Shown here one piece after another: positions 26,368 to 35,007 of a stretch of DNA of 44,534 bases. Source of the stretch: Cryomorphaceae bacterium (GTDB taxonomy: Bacteria; Bacteroidota; Bacteroidia; Flavobacteriales_D; SKUL01). Below the pieces are notes generated by a model. That model had not been told where the DNA came from, searched no databases, and saw only the letters and a list, made by a program, of their open reading frames with translations. The position numbers and the translations under genes were made by a program. Each line of letters opens with the position of its first letter. Positions within the stretch are counted from its first letter, which is position 1. The stretch is from positions 1-44,534 of the forward strand of contig REDV01000079.1 of NCBI GenBank assembly GCA_007695365.1, given 5' to 3'.

Positions 26368-26799
26368 ATGAAACAAATAGCAATTGGTTCTGACCATGCG
26401 GGTTATGAAATGAAGCAAGGTATTATCGCTTGGCTCAATGAGTTGGGTTATGATGTAACAGACCATGGAACAAATAGTGCGGACAGTGTAGATTATCCGG
26501 ATTTCGCCCATGCTGTATCGTTGGATGTAGTGAATGGTAAGTGTGAGGTAGGTATTGTGTTGTGTGGATCAGCCAACGGTGTTAGTATGAGCGCCAATAA
26601 ACACGCCGCTATTCGTTGTGCTCTTTGCTGGAATGAGGAAATTAGCCAGCTCGCACGACAGCATAATGATGCCAACGTACTGGCTATTCCGGCACGTTTT
26701 GTGACAGAGGAAGGTGCTCTTGCGATGGTTCAGGCTTTTTTGAATACTTCATTTGAAGGAGGAAGACACCAACGCAGGGTTGAAAAAATTGCTCCATGA
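26368..26799 (+). CDS. rpiB: Ribose-5-phosphate isomerase B
   Basis: The ATG at 26368 (MKQIAIGSDHAG) is preferred over the in-frame TTG at 26353. The 143-residue enzyme interconverts ribose 5-phosphate and ribulose 5-phosphate in the pentose phosphate pathway. The Asp9-His10 of SDHAG, the GTNS loop and catalytic Cys66 in GIVLCGSANGVSM match the LacAB/RpiB family. The usual Gly after CGS/CGT is Ala here (CGSANG), a mild change near the active site. Its stop overlaps the M28 peptidase start by 4 bases (ATGA), so the two genes are translationally coupled. Confidence 0.93.
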   Translation: MKQIAIGSDHAGYEMKQGIIAWLNELGYDVTDHGTNSADSVDYPDFAHAVSLDVVNGKCEVGIVLCGSANGVSMSANKHAAIRCALCWNEEISQLARQHNDANVLAIPARFVTEEGALAMVQAFLNTSFEGGRHQRRVEKIAP

Positions 26800-28361
26800 A
26801 GAAATGGTTTTGTTTAGGGGTTTATACCCTGGCCTTGGTGGCTGTTGGTGCTGCCCAGCCATTCGATACAACAGGTACTCACTATGGAAAAAACATCCAT
26901 GTTGATTCACTCAGAAAGTACCTTGAGGTTATTGCGTCTGACGAATTTGAAGGCAGAGAAACCGGTAAAAAAGGACAGAAGATGGCGGCGCATTACATAG
27001 CGGGGCATTTTGAAAGATTGGGCCTGCAGAAACCCAATGATTCAACCTACTACCAACCCTTTAACGTAAAGGAAGTGAGGATTGATGGTGGTTCAATTAT
27101 AGTGGGTGGAAAGACATTCTCTTTTTTTTCTGACTTTTATTTCTACGAACCCCTTGCTGCAAGGGGTCTTCGAAATTTTAAGTCGTTGCATTTTTTGGGT
27201 TATGGTGTGGATGATTCATTGTACAGCGATTATGCGACTATTGCCAAAGTCCCCGAAACAGCCATAATCTGGGAGGGTGAGCCCGTAAAAGCGGATGGGG
27301 ATTTTTTACTCACAGGTTCTGAATTGAATACGGATTGGAGCAAGGATTTCAGCAAGAAGCTGGATGCCGCTCGCAACAGGGGAGTGAGAAATCTGCTTAT
27401 TGTGAATGAAGATTTTGGAAAAGCCATGAAACGCATGGGGTTTTATCTCACCATGCCGCGTATGACGCTGCCCAAAGAGAATGGCAAAGAACCGGACATG
27501 TCGGTGTTCTATATATCTCCGTCCATGGCCAAAGCGGTACTTGGTAAAGCGTATAAACCTGAAAAGTTACGGTTGCAGGCTGGGCGCGGCAAGGCTATTA
27601 GCTTTGAGGTGGCAGCTGAGGGGAGGATTGAAGTTCTTAAGGAAGGAGAACTGATAGGAACAGAGAATGTGCTGGGTATGATTGAGGGTTCATCCTTGAA
27701 AGATGAATATCTGATTTTAACCGCTCATTATGACCACTTGGGTATGCAAGGCGACGATGTATACAACGGAGCAGACGACGATGGTTCTGGAACTGTTGCA
27801 TTGATGGAAATGGCAAGAGTACTCGCTGAGGCGAGAGACCAGGGTTATGTTCCGATGCGATCTGTGGTTTTCCTTGCGGTATCAGGAGAGGAAAAGGGAT
27901 TGCTGGGTTCGGATTATTACACGCGAAATCCGGTGTATCCCCTGGAGCAAACCGTGGCAAATCTCAACGTTGATATGATCGGTCGGAATGATGACCGATA
28001 CGAACCAGATAGTCGCTATGTCTATTTAATTGGCTCGGATAAGTTAAGTTCGGTGCTGCACGAGATAAGTGAAAAAACCAATGAGGAGTGTTGCAATATT
28101 ACGCTTGATTATAAGTACAATGACCCCAATGATCCCAACAGGTTTTACTATCGCTCAGACCACTACAATTTCATCAAGAACGATATTCCGGCTATCTTTT
28201 ACTTCAGTGGGGTGCATGAAGATTATCACAAGCCCGGAGACACTGCCGACAAGATACAATATGGAAAGATGCGGGATGTGGTGGCTCTGATTTTTAATAC
28301 CGCATGGAGCATTGCCAATACCCGCAGAGAAATAACAGTTGACGTGGTGGACGCCCCGTGA
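26796..28361 (+). CDS. M28 family zinc aminopeptidase, exported
   Basis: The 521-residue protein has a signal peptide (about 1-20), a leading helical segment (LRKYLEVIASDEFEGRETGKKG, typical of this M28 group, given in part), a PA-like insert and a zinc-peptidase core. Metal-binding motifs are TAHYDHLG (His311), NGADDDGSG (Asp327), SGEEKGLLGS, NVDMIGR and a late HEDYH near residue 475. Such enzymes remove N-terminal residues from peptides in the periplasm or outside. It is coupled to rpiB by an ATGA overlap, an unexpected pairing of a cytoplasmic sugar enzyme with an exported peptidase. It ends 3 bases from the converging thioredoxin-fold gene. Confidence 0.92.
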   Translation: MKKWFCLGVYTLALVAVGAAQPFDTTGTHYGKNIHVDSLRKYLEVIASDEFEGRETGKKGQKMAAHYIAGHFERLGLQKPNDSTYYQPFNVKEVRIDGGSIIVGGKTFSFFSDFYFYEPLAARGLRNFKSLHFLGYGVDDSLYSDYATIAKVPETAIIWEGEPVKADGDFLLTGSELNTDWSKDFSKKLDAARNRGVRNLLIVNEDFGKAMKRMGFYLTMPRMTLPKENGKEPDMSVFYISPSMAKAVLGKAYKPEKLRLQAGRGKAISFEVAAEGRIEVLKEGELIGTENVLGMIEGSSLKDEYLILTAHYDHLGMQGDDVYNGADDDGSGTVALMEMARVLAEARDQGYVPMRSVVFLAVSGEEKGLLGSDYYTRNPVYPLEQTVANLNVDMIGRNDDRYEPDSRYVYLIGSDKLSSVLHEISEKTNEECCNITLDYKYNDPNDPNRFYYRSDHYNFIKNDIPAIFYFSGVHEDYHKPGDTADKIQYGKMRDVVALIFNTAWSIANTRREITVDVVDAP

Positions 28362-28364
28362 TTG

Positions 28365-29540
28365 CTATTCAGCTGTAAGCTCAGCAACAATGGCGGCAAT
28401 CCCGGAGGTGTATTGCTGGTACAGTTCTGCAGTGCCTGGTCCGGTAAAGCCCGAAGTGGCGTAGCGCAACCTTCCTTTCTTATCAATAAACATGGTGGTT
28501 GGATAGGCATCTACCGACTGAATCATGGGGAACCTTTCTGTGGCGAATGATTTCTGAGCGGGACCGCCGTAGTATGATGCAAAAGGAATATTGAAATTTT
28601 GAAAAAGACGCTTGATTTTAGCTTCGCATACGGCAAGTTCCGTATCGTATTCAAACGCAACAGGAATGACTTCAAACGCGTTCTCAAATCGAAGTTCAGT
28701 TAAAAATCGTAATTCATCGTGGCAGTTCGGACACCAACTGCCAAACAGGGTAACGATGGTCACTTTGTCTTTGAAATATTCTTCGTTGAACTCAACCTCC
28801 TCACCATTCCAGCGGGAGGCCGAGAATTGCATGGGTTGATTTTCCACCAAGGGAGACTGTTTAATTGCTCCAAGCTCGGAGCCGTTTGTTTTGGGTCGTC
28901 CTACCCATGTCATAGGTGGGTTATTGGTGCTCATGAAGGTGCCGAGAATGGAATCACCGGAGAATGAAGCGTCAAAAAGATACAAGTATCTGCCATCGAA
29001 TTTAGTGAGCCAGAAACCGTCGCGGGTGGTTAGTCCTTCAAGGTAGCGATAATCTCCCGTGGGCGTGAGGAAAGTCCCGCCCGCATATTCATCGCCCAGT
29101 TGAAATTGTCCTACGGCATTCCAGCTATTGGGCTCCTTTGGCCTGAAAACAACCTCGAAGAAAGCAGATGGATTGTGAGCGACTTTAGCTCTTGATGCGG
29201 GTTGAGCGGTGAACGGAAGTCTTATCGTGCCGCAGTCGCGATGCCATTGGCCTGTAATATGTACAGCATCTTGTTGCACAAAAGATATGGTGCCCCCGTA
29301 GTGCGGAAAGGTGAACCATGCGGTATCATTTTGTACTGCTGACTTTTCCAGAACGATTCGTTCTTCGCCATTAACAATGGTGAATGTGTCGTTGGTCCGC
29401 GTAAACCGAAACGGTACATCACCGTGGTCTGTATGCATGATGGCCAACCAGGCGGTAGCGCGTACATCCTCATGCTTCATGCTGGGGCTGCAAGCAACGA
29501 GCGCTAAAACGAGGAAACCAAAAGCGAAATACCGTTTCAC
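28365..29540 (-). CDS. Lipoprotein with C-terminal thioredoxin-like (TlpA/ResA-type) domain
   Basis: I choose the GTG at 29538-29540 because it gives a short lipoprotein signal (VKRYFAFGFLVLALVAC, acylated at Cys17). The longer frame overlaps the upstream ALDH gene. The 391-residue product has an N-terminal beta-rich domain (about 20-235) and a thioredoxin fold (about 245-385). The active site is Cys270-Pro-Asn-Cys273 (GSWCPNCHDE), and the cis-Pro region is AYPTTMFI. Bacteroidota proteins of this layout are membrane-anchored periplasmic thiol-disulfide reductases. It lies 62 bases after the ALDH gene on the same strand and may share its transcript. Confidence 0.88.
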   Translation of the reverse strand: MKRYFAFGFLVLALVACSPSMKHEDVRATAWLAIMHTDHGDVPFRFTRTNDTFTIVNGEERIVLEKSAVQNDTAWFTFPHYGGTISFVQQDAVHITGQWHRDCGTIRLPFTAQPASRAKVAHNPSAFFEVVFRPKEPNSWNAVGQFQLGDEYAGGTFLTPTGDYRYLEGLTTRDGFWLTKFDGRYLYLFDASFSGDSILGTFMSTNNPPMTWVGRPKTNGSELGAIKQSPLVENQPMQFSASRWNGEEVEFNEEYFKDKVTIVTLFGSWCPNCHDELRFLTELRFENAFEVIPVAFEYDTELAVCEAKIKRLFQNFNIPFASYYGGPAQKSFATERFPMIQSVDAYPTTMFIDKKGRLRYATSGFTGPGTAELYQQYTSGIAAIVAELTAE

Positions 29541-29602
29541 GCTCCGAATGTAATGAAGCTCAAAAAAATTGTAGCAAGCGGTTTTGCAGGAAAATACGAT
29601 TC

Positions 29603-31147
29603 CTACAAGTCGAACTGGATACCTTGAGCAAGAGGAAGGTTGTCGGAATAGTTGATGGTATTGGTTTGACGACGCATATAGATTTTCCATGAATCAGAAC
29701 CGGATTCGCGTCCTCCACCGGTGTCCTTTTCTCCTCCAAAAGCACCACCTATTTCAGCACCGCTGGTACCGATGTTCACATTTGCGATACCACAGTCGCT
29801 GCCGGCGTAACCCAGGAATTGTTCAGCTTCTTTGAGGTTGTGAGTCATGATAGCGGAAGAAAGTCCTTGATCTACCCCGTTCTGCATCTGAATTGCCTGA
29901 TCGAGCGTGCTGTATTTCATCACATAAAGAATTGGGGCAAATGTTTCTGCTTGTACAATTGCCATATTGTTTTGAACCTCAGCTATGCAGGGGCGAACAT
30001 AGCAACCACTTTCGTAACCCTCACCACTTAATACACCACCTTCTACAAGCATGTTTCCTCCCTGTTCTTTTACCTGGTTGATGGCCTTTTGGTAGGCAGC
30101 TACGGCATCCGTGTCAATAAGAGGACCCACGTGGTTGGATGAATCCAGAGGAGATCCAATTTTTAATTGTGAATAGGCTGCCTTTAGTTTTTCTACCACG
30201 GTGTCGTAGCTGCTTTCGTGGATGATAAGGCGTCGTGTAGAGGTGCAGCGCTGTCCGGCGGTTCCTACGGCGCCAAATACAGCCCCGATAATGGTGAGCT
30301 TGAGGTCTGCGTTGGGTGTTACGATAATGGCGTTGTTTCCTCCCAGTTCCAGAAGCGATTTACCGAGGCGTTGTGCAACGGCTGCTCCAACAATGCGACC
30401 CATGCGGGTTGAACCGGTTGCCGAAACCAAAGGAATGTTTTTGTCATGACTCAGGTATTCTCCTACTTTGTAATCGCCGTTGATGATGCACGAAATACCT
30501 TCGGGCAGGTTGTTGGCCTCCGCTACTTTGTTCCAGATATTCTGACACGCGATTGAACATAAAGGCGCTTTTTCGGATGGTTTCCACACGCAAACATCTC
30601 CGCACACCCATGCGAGGGCCGCGTTCCACGACCATACTGCTACCGGAAAATTGAAGGCTGAGATGATTCCAACTACGCCCAGCGGATGATACTGCTCGTA
30701 CATACGGTGTCCGGGTCGTTCAGAGTGCATGGTAAGGCCGTAAAGTTGTCGCGAAAGACCTACGGCAAAATCGCATATATCTATCATTTCCTGAACCTCA
30801 CCCAGACCTTCTTGCAAAGACTTACCCATTTCATAGGAAACAAGTTTACCCAATGCGGCTTTGTGTTCTCTGAGGGCGTCGCCAAATTGTCGCACAATTT
30901 CGCCTCTCTTGGGCGCAGGAACCTGTCGCCATACTTTGAATGCGCTGAGAGCTTTTTCCATTACAGCGTCATAATCCTCTCGTGTGGCGGCCTGAACAGA
31001 TGCAATGGGTTGACCATCTACAGGAGAAGAACTCAGGATTTCACTGCCTGAAGCTAAGAAGTTTTTACCCGTGGAACACCCGAGGTTGGTGTGCTTGATG
31101 CCGAGTTCTTTCATTTCGGCTGCAATGGGAAGTGTTGTCTCGATCAT
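29603..31147 (-). CDS. amaB: ALDH7-type aldehyde dehydrogenase (aminoadipate-semialdehyde / piperideine-6-carboxylate dehydrogenase)
   Basis: The ATG at 31145-31147 ([12 protein letters not shown]) is preferred; an upstream ATG at 31171 adds eight residues. The 514-residue cytoplasmic enzyme has catalytic Cys301 (GQRCTSTRR), the [10 protein letters not shown] glutamate motif, and near the C-terminus [18 protein letters not shown] followed by [10 protein letters not shown]. That last signature marks the ALDH7 (antiquitin/AmaB) branch. ALDH7 enzymes oxidise alpha-aminoadipic semialdehyde in lysine breakdown. No other lysine catabolic gene is in the window, so the physiological substrate is inferred from family only. 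A -7 box lies at 31169-31176. Confidence 0.85.
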   Translation of the reverse strand: MIETTLPIAAEMKELGIKHTNLGCSTGKNFLASGSEILSSSPVDGQPIASVQAATREDYDAVMEKALSAFKVWRQVPAPKRGEIVRQFGDALREHKAALGKLVSYEMGKSLQEGLGEVQEMIDICDFAVGLSRQLYGLTMHSERPGHRMYEQYHPLGVVGIISAFNFPVAVWSWNAALAWVCGDVCVWKPSEKAPLCSIACQNIWNKVAEANNLPEGISCIINGDYKVGEYLSHDKNIPLVSATGSTRMGRIVGAAVAQRLGKSLLELGGNNAIIVTPNADLKLTIIGAVFGAVGTAGQRCTSTRRLIIHESSYDTVVEKLKAAYSQLKIGSPLDSSNHVGPLIDTDAVAAYQKAINQVKEQGGNMLVEGGVLSGEGYESGCYVRPCIAEVQNNMAIVQAETFAPILYVMKYSTLDQAIQMQNGVDQGLSSAIMTHNLKEAEQFLGYAGSDCGIANVNIGTSGAEIGGAFGGEKDTGGGRESGSDSWKIYMRRQTNTINYSDNLPLAQGIQFDL

Positions 31148-31168
31148 GATGAAATGTTTTTGGAGGCA

Positions 31169-31176
31169 CAAAGCTA
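31169..31176 (-). promoter_or_regulatory. -7 box of the ALDH7-type gene
   Basis: The minus strand reads TAGCTTTG, an exact TAnnTTTG match, about 22 bases upstream of the ALDH ATG at 31147. It also makes a start at 31171 unlikely. No clear -33 box was seen. Confidence 0.45.
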
Positions 31177-31314
31177 CTTACTTTGAAGCAGACTTATGTA
31201 TTGTTGTATGGAAGATGGCTTTGATGGGGTTGAATGGTGGGCGGTGCCCGAAAAACACAGATAAACAGCAAGTTATAGTGCCGGGCCGGTTTAAGGAACT
31301 TCTGGGTGAAGGAA

Positions 31315-32250
31315 TCATGTTGCACCAGCGGGGGCAGTTGATGCAAAAACGGGCAGTTTATCGTCGCGACTTTGCAAAACGTAGATCAGACTCGACCATT
31401 CTGCGTTGGAAAGTGCCCTGATGTTGGATTGTGCGCCCTTAAAAATGCCTTTTGCCATATTCCCCTGCTTGTATTTTTCACTGAGGATAGAGACGTAAAA
31501 AGCATCAAAAGGCATTGCAATGGTGTGTGTGATACTCATGCCTATTTTTTGGGCCAGGTGCTCCATGGACTTTTGGGAGAAGTGAAACAGATGCCGCGGC
31601 ACGTCATAGGCGGCCCAATGTTCGTGGTAATGTTGTGCATCAAAAGACTTGTAGTTTGGTACAGCAATGATGATGGTTCCACGTGGAACAAGCTTAGATT
31701 GCAACTGGCGCAAAGTTTGGACTGGGTCGTAGGTGTGTTCCAATACGTGCCAAAGAGTAATCACGCCAAAGCTGGTTTTTAGCGACGAAAGCTGATGAGC
31801 CGGATATGCTTCTACTCCTTTTTCAATGGCGCGGTCTCTTGCTTGTGCATCCGGTTCCAGCCCGATGCATGAGATATTTTTTTGCCGGCAGTAGTTGAGA
31901 AAATCTCCGGTACCACACCCAAAATCGAGGAGGTTTTCGCCGTTGAGATGCTTTTTAACCAGATTGAGTTTGGAGCGCAGGGTGATTTGTTTTACGCGCT
32001 GGTACAGGTATGCAACAAGTCCTTTTTGAGAGTCGGAATGCGACACATATTCTTCAGACTGGTAATACCTGGAAATTTCTGACGGGGGAGGCTGGGGTTT
32101 TGTTTGAAGTGTTTCACACGTACCACAACGGATCAATGAAAAGGGTTCATCAGACAAAAACCAATCGCGCGTATCGAGAAAATGAGACCGGTTGCCGTTT
32201 GAACAAACAGGACAAACGGAGCTATTTTTTGAGTGTTCCACGTGAAACAT
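31315..32250 (-). CDS. SAM-dependent methyltransferase with N-terminal zinc-ribbon-like motif
   Basis: The 311-residue protein begins MFHVEHSK. It carries two CxxC pairs (Cys13/Cys16 and Cys42/Cys45) that look like a small zinc ribbon. A class I methyltransferase fold follows, with motif I LLDFGCGTGDF (about 107-117), an acidic LEPD at the end of strand 2, LWHVLEHTYDP and a Methyltransf_23-like core. The substrate is unknown. It is the last gene of the mnmG operon, with its ATG sharing one base with the mnmG stop (TAATG). Its first codons are a ParB site, so the sequence of residues 1-6 is set partly by DNA function. Confidence 0.85.
   Translation of the reverse strand: MFHVEHSKNSSVCPVCSNGNRSHFLDTRDWFLSDEPFSLIRCGTCETLQTKPQPPPSEISRYYQSEEYVSHSDSQKGLVAYLYQRVKQITLRSKLNLVKKHLNGENLLDFGCGTGDFLNYCRQKNISCIGLEPDAQARDRAIEKGVEAYPAHQLSSLKTSFGVITLWHVLEHTYDPVQTLRQLQSKLVPRGTIIIAVPNYKSFDAQHYHEHWAAYDVPRHLFHFSQKSMEHLAQKIGMSITHTIAMPFDAFYVSILSEKYKQGNMAKGIFKGAQSNIRALSNAEWSSLIYVLQSRDDKLPVFASTAPAGAT
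32234..32249. promoter_or_regulatory. parS centromere site for ParB
   Basis: TGTTCCACGTGAAACA is an exact match to the B. subtilis-type parS consensus (TGTTnCACGTGAAACA), a near-palindrome centred on CACGTG. ParB binds it and spreads, and ParA/SMC then segregate the origin region. It covers codons 1-6 of the methyltransferase gene, directly after mnmG. The parAB genes are not in the window. The site implies an origin-proximal location. Confidence 0.85.
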
Positions 32251-34121
32251 TAACGACCCACGTACACCATTAGCACCGAAATATCGGCGGGCGATACACC
32301 GCTGATTCGCGAGGCCTGACCCATGGTGGCGGGCTTGATTTCTGAAAGTTTTTCCCTGGCTTCAGCCGAAAGGGCAGTAAGCTGGCAATAATTGAGGTCG
32401 GGGTTCAGGCGTATATGCTCGAGACGCGCAAACTTTTCGGCCATCTCATGTTCCTTCGAAATGTAGCCCTCGTACTTCATCAGTATCTCAGCTTGCTGAA
32501 GCGCATCCTCGCGGATGTCGTTTGTGTGCAAATAGTCTTTCAGGGCTGAAGAGCCCTCGCACAATTCGTGCAGCGTAATACCCGGGCGCGTGATGACTTG
32601 TGAAAGCTTTACTTTTTGCTTCAGCGGACTGGATTTTTCGCGCTCCAGAACGGGGTTCATTTCGTTTGGTTCACAACTGGTGACGTTGAAAAATTGAAGC
32701 ACGTGCTCATAGTGCCGCCGCTTCTCTTCAACCAGTTTCATCCTCTCTTCGGATGCAAGGCCAAGGGCGTGCGATTTGGGAGTCAAGCGCTCGTCGGCAT
32801 TGTCCTGACGCAACATGATTCGGTATTCGGCCCTTGAGGTAAACATCCGGTAGGGTTCATCCGTTCCTTTGGTCACAAGATCGTCAATGAGCACGCCGAT
32901 GTAGGCTTCGGAACGGTCGAGTACAAACGGATCCTGCTCACGGATTTTGAGATGAGCATTGATGCCCGCCATGAGCCCCTGACACGCCGCTTCTTCATAG
33001 CCGGTTGTTCCGTTGATCTGTCCCGCAAAATAAAGCCCTGAAGCCACTTTGGTTTCCAGGCTGTGATATAGCTGCGTAGGAGGGAAGAAGTCGTATTCGA
33101 TGGCATATCCGGGACGGAACATTCTTGCATTCTCAAAACCGGGAATTTCGCGCAAGGCTCGCATCTGGACGTCTTCGGGTAAACTCGTAGAAAACCCGTT
33201 CACGTATATTTCAATGGTTCTCCAGCCCTCCGGCTCCACAAAAATCTGGTGCCGGTCGCGATCGGAAAAGCGCTCAATTTTATCTTCAATAGACGGGCAA
33301 TACCGGGGTCCTAATCCTTCGATACGCCCGTTAAACATCGGCGACTTATCAAAACCTGTGCGCAGAATATCGTGAACCGTGTTATTGGTGTAGGTGATGT
33401 GACAGCTTCGTTGGTTTTGGAGCGGCGAAGTGGAAGGGTGGAAAGAAAATTTACCGGGAATTTCGTCGCCTTTCTGCTCTTCCATTTTGGAGTAGTCCAG
33501 CGAGCGACCGTCAATACGGGGAGGAGTACCGGTTTTCATACGACCACTTCGAAAACCGAGGTCGCGAAGTTGTTCAGTGATTCCCGTTGCCGCTCGTTCG
33601 CCTGCGCGTCCTCCGCCAAACTGTTTCTCACCCAGGTGAATCAAACCGTTGAGAAAGGTACCATTGGTCAATATCACAGCCCTGCTCTCTATTTCAAGGC
33701 CCATACTTGTTCTCACCCCGCATACCTTGTCGCCCCGCACCAAAATTCCCGACACCATATCCTGCCAGAAATCTACCCCGGGAGTTTGCTCGAGCATCAT
33801 GCGCCACTCTTCAGCAAAACGCATACGGTCGTTTTGGGTACGGGGGCTCCACATGGCGGGTCCTTTGCTTCTGTTCAGCATTCTGAACTGTATCATACTG
33901 AGGTCGGTAACAATGCCGGAGTATCCCCCTAAGGCATCTATCTCTCTGACAATCTGACCCTTGGCAATACCTCCCATAGCAGGGTTGCACGACATTTGCC
34001 CTATGGCATTCATGTTCATGGTGATAAGCAGCACGGATGACCCCAAGTTGGCAGCGGCTGCGGCAGCTTCGTTGCCGGCGTGCCCGGCACCCACTACAAT
34101 AATGTCGTATTTTGCAAGCAT
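32250..34121 (-). CDS. mnmG: tRNA uridine-5-carboxymethylaminomethyl modification enzyme MnmG (GidA)
   Basis: The 623-residue FAD protein works with MnmE to modify U34 in tRNAs decoding two-family-box codons. The FAD-binding N-terminus (IIVVGAGHAGNEAA, 8-21), the conserved SCNPAMGGIAKG, the RTQNDRMR region, the GRMKTGTPPRID motif and YFAGQINGTTGYEEAA are all present; length is normal. It begins 8 bases after ybeY and overlaps the methyltransferase start by one base. A TATCTTTG box (34142-34149, minus strand) inside the end of ybeY could give an internal promoter. mnmG next to a parS site is a common origin-region arrangement. Confidence 0.97.
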   Translation of the reverse strand: MLAKYDIIVVGAGHAGNEAAAAAANLGSSVLLITMNMNAIGQMSCNPAMGGIAKGQIVREIDALGGYSGIVTDLSMIQFRMLNRSKGPAMWSPRTQNDRMRFAEEWRMMLEQTPGVDFWQDMVSGILVRGDKVCGVRTSMGLEIESRAVILTNGTFLNGLIHLGEKQFGGGRAGERAATGITEQLRDLGFRSGRMKTGTPPRIDGRSLDYSKMEEQKGDEIPGKFSFHPSTSPLQNQRSCHITYTNNTVHDILRTGFDKSPMFNGRIEGLGPRYCPSIEDKIERFSDRDRHQIFVEPEGWRTIEIYVNGFSTSLPEDVQMRALREIPGFENARMFRPGYAIEYDFFPPTQLYHSLETKVASGLYFAGQINGTTGYEEAACQGLMAGINAHLKIREQDPFVLDRSEAYIGVLIDDLVTKGTDEPYRMFTSRAEYRIMLRQDNADERLTPKSHALGLASEERMKLVEEKRRHYEHVLQFFNVTSCEPNEMNPVLEREKSSPLKQKVKLSQVITRPGITLHELCEGSSALKDYLHTNDIREDALQQAEILMKYEGYISKEHEMAEKFARLEHIRLNPDLNYCQLTALSAEAREKLSEIKPATMGQASRISGVSPADISVLMVYVGR

Positions 34122-34129
34122 ATAGGCTG

Positions 34130-34561
34130 TTAAAAGCCCCGCAAAGATAGGTAATAATCCTCCTTTTGCCTCATGTTCTCCTGCTCGGTGGGGCTCTTGT
34201 CGGCGTAGCCCAACAGGTGCAGCAATCCGTGAATAAGCAGCCTGTGTACCTCGTCGGGCACGCTCACGTTATAGGTGGCTGCGTTTTCGCGGGCTCGTTC
34301 GATGCTGATATACACATCTGCCCGCAAGCGATGGTCTTCGGCGTAATCAAAGGTGATGATATCGGTAAAGTCGTCGTGGCGCAAAAAGCGCTTATTAATC
34401 TGGTGCAGATAATGATCGCTGCAAAAGATGTAATTCACCTCGCGCACTTCGCGTTGGTGATCTTCAACGGCAGTCACAAGCCAGTTGCGGATTTCAGATT
34501 TTTGGGTGAGCCGGTAAGGGAGGTCTTCGTTAAAGAAGTAAAACGGCAATTTGCGCGTCAC
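34130..34561 (-). CDS. ybeY: Endoribonuclease YbeY (rRNA maturation factor)
   Basis: The 143-residue cytoplasmic metalloprotein takes part in 16S rRNA 3' end maturation and ribosome quality control. The family region DDFTDIITFDY (63-73) and the zinc motif are recognisable. The motif reads His111-x3-His115-x5-Asp121 (HGLLHLLGYADKS) where most bacteria have His-x3-His-x5-His. Aspartate or another residue at the third position is, to my knowledge, usual for Bacteroidota, so I treat the gene as functional. It sits 9 bases after the RsbW-like gene and 8 bases before mnmG. Confidence 0.9.
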   Translation of the reverse strand: MTRKLPFYFFNEDLPYRLTQKSEIRNWLVTAVEDHQREVREVNYIFCSDHYLHQINKRFLRHDDFTDIITFDYAEDHRLRADVYISIERARENAATYNVSVPDEVHRLLIHGLLHLLGYADKSPTEQENMRQKEDYYLSLRGF

Positions 34562-34570
34562 TGCAAAGCG

Positions 34571-34981
34571 CTATTTCAGGTTGTTGAAATTGAGCTCAAC
34601 CACCGCGCCATTATCTTCAAACGAAACGGAGTCTGCTAAGTGGCGCATCAGGAAAACCCCCCGACCGTTTGGTTTTTCGAGGTTTTCGGGCGAGGTTGGG
34701 TCGGGCACGTTTTCGTAATCAAAACCCGGACCTTCATCTGTAATTTTGCAGGTAAGCTTGCCGTTGTTGGTAATGAACTCCACGGTCACTTTAGCCTCCG
34801 GGTTTTCGCGGTTTCCATGGGTAATGGCGTTGTTTACGCCTTCGGTGATTGCTATCAGGATGTTGCCGTAGTGCTCCTCGGTTATACCGTGTTCGGCACA
34901 GATGTCGTCAATCATCTTTTCAATCACAGCGATGTTTTCCACGCGAGAGTCAATCGCTACTTTCTTGATGTCGGGTGACAT
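34571..34981 (-). CDS. RsbW-like ATP-binding protein (anti-sigma / serine kinase fold)
   Basis: The start at 34981 (MSPDIKKVAIDSRVENI) matches the usual family beginning; an ATG at 35005 adds eight residues and overlaps the previous stop region. The 136-residue protein is a stand-alone GHKL ATPase with N box EGVNNAITHGN, G1 DEGPGFD and G2 GRGVFLMRHLAD. This is the layout of RsbW/SpoIIAB-type kinases, which bind a sigma factor or phosphorylate a STAS partner. No STAS or sigma gene is adjacent. It lies directly after the DUF4175 gene and just before ybeY. A link with the SpoIIE-type phosphatase at 14520-16289 is possible but unproven. Confidence 0.85.
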   Translation of the reverse strand: MSPDIKKVAIDSRVENIAVIEKMIDDICAEHGITEEHYGNILIAITEGVNNAITHGNRENPEAKVTVEFITNNGKLTCKITDEGPGFDYENVPDPTSPENLEKPNGRGVFLMRHLADSVSFEDNGAVVELNFNNLK

Positions 34982-35007
34982 AGTCAGTGGGTCAGATGAA
35001 ATCATGG

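Noticed and set aside
31071-31421. A 116-codon plus-strand frame across the gap between ALDH and the methyltransferase
   Set aside because: It overlaps both real genes in antisense and lacks a plausible start or family.
32234-32249. Origin of replication at this site
   Set aside because: Only parS was found. I saw no cluster of DnaA boxes and no dnaA or dnaN, so oriC itself is not claimed.
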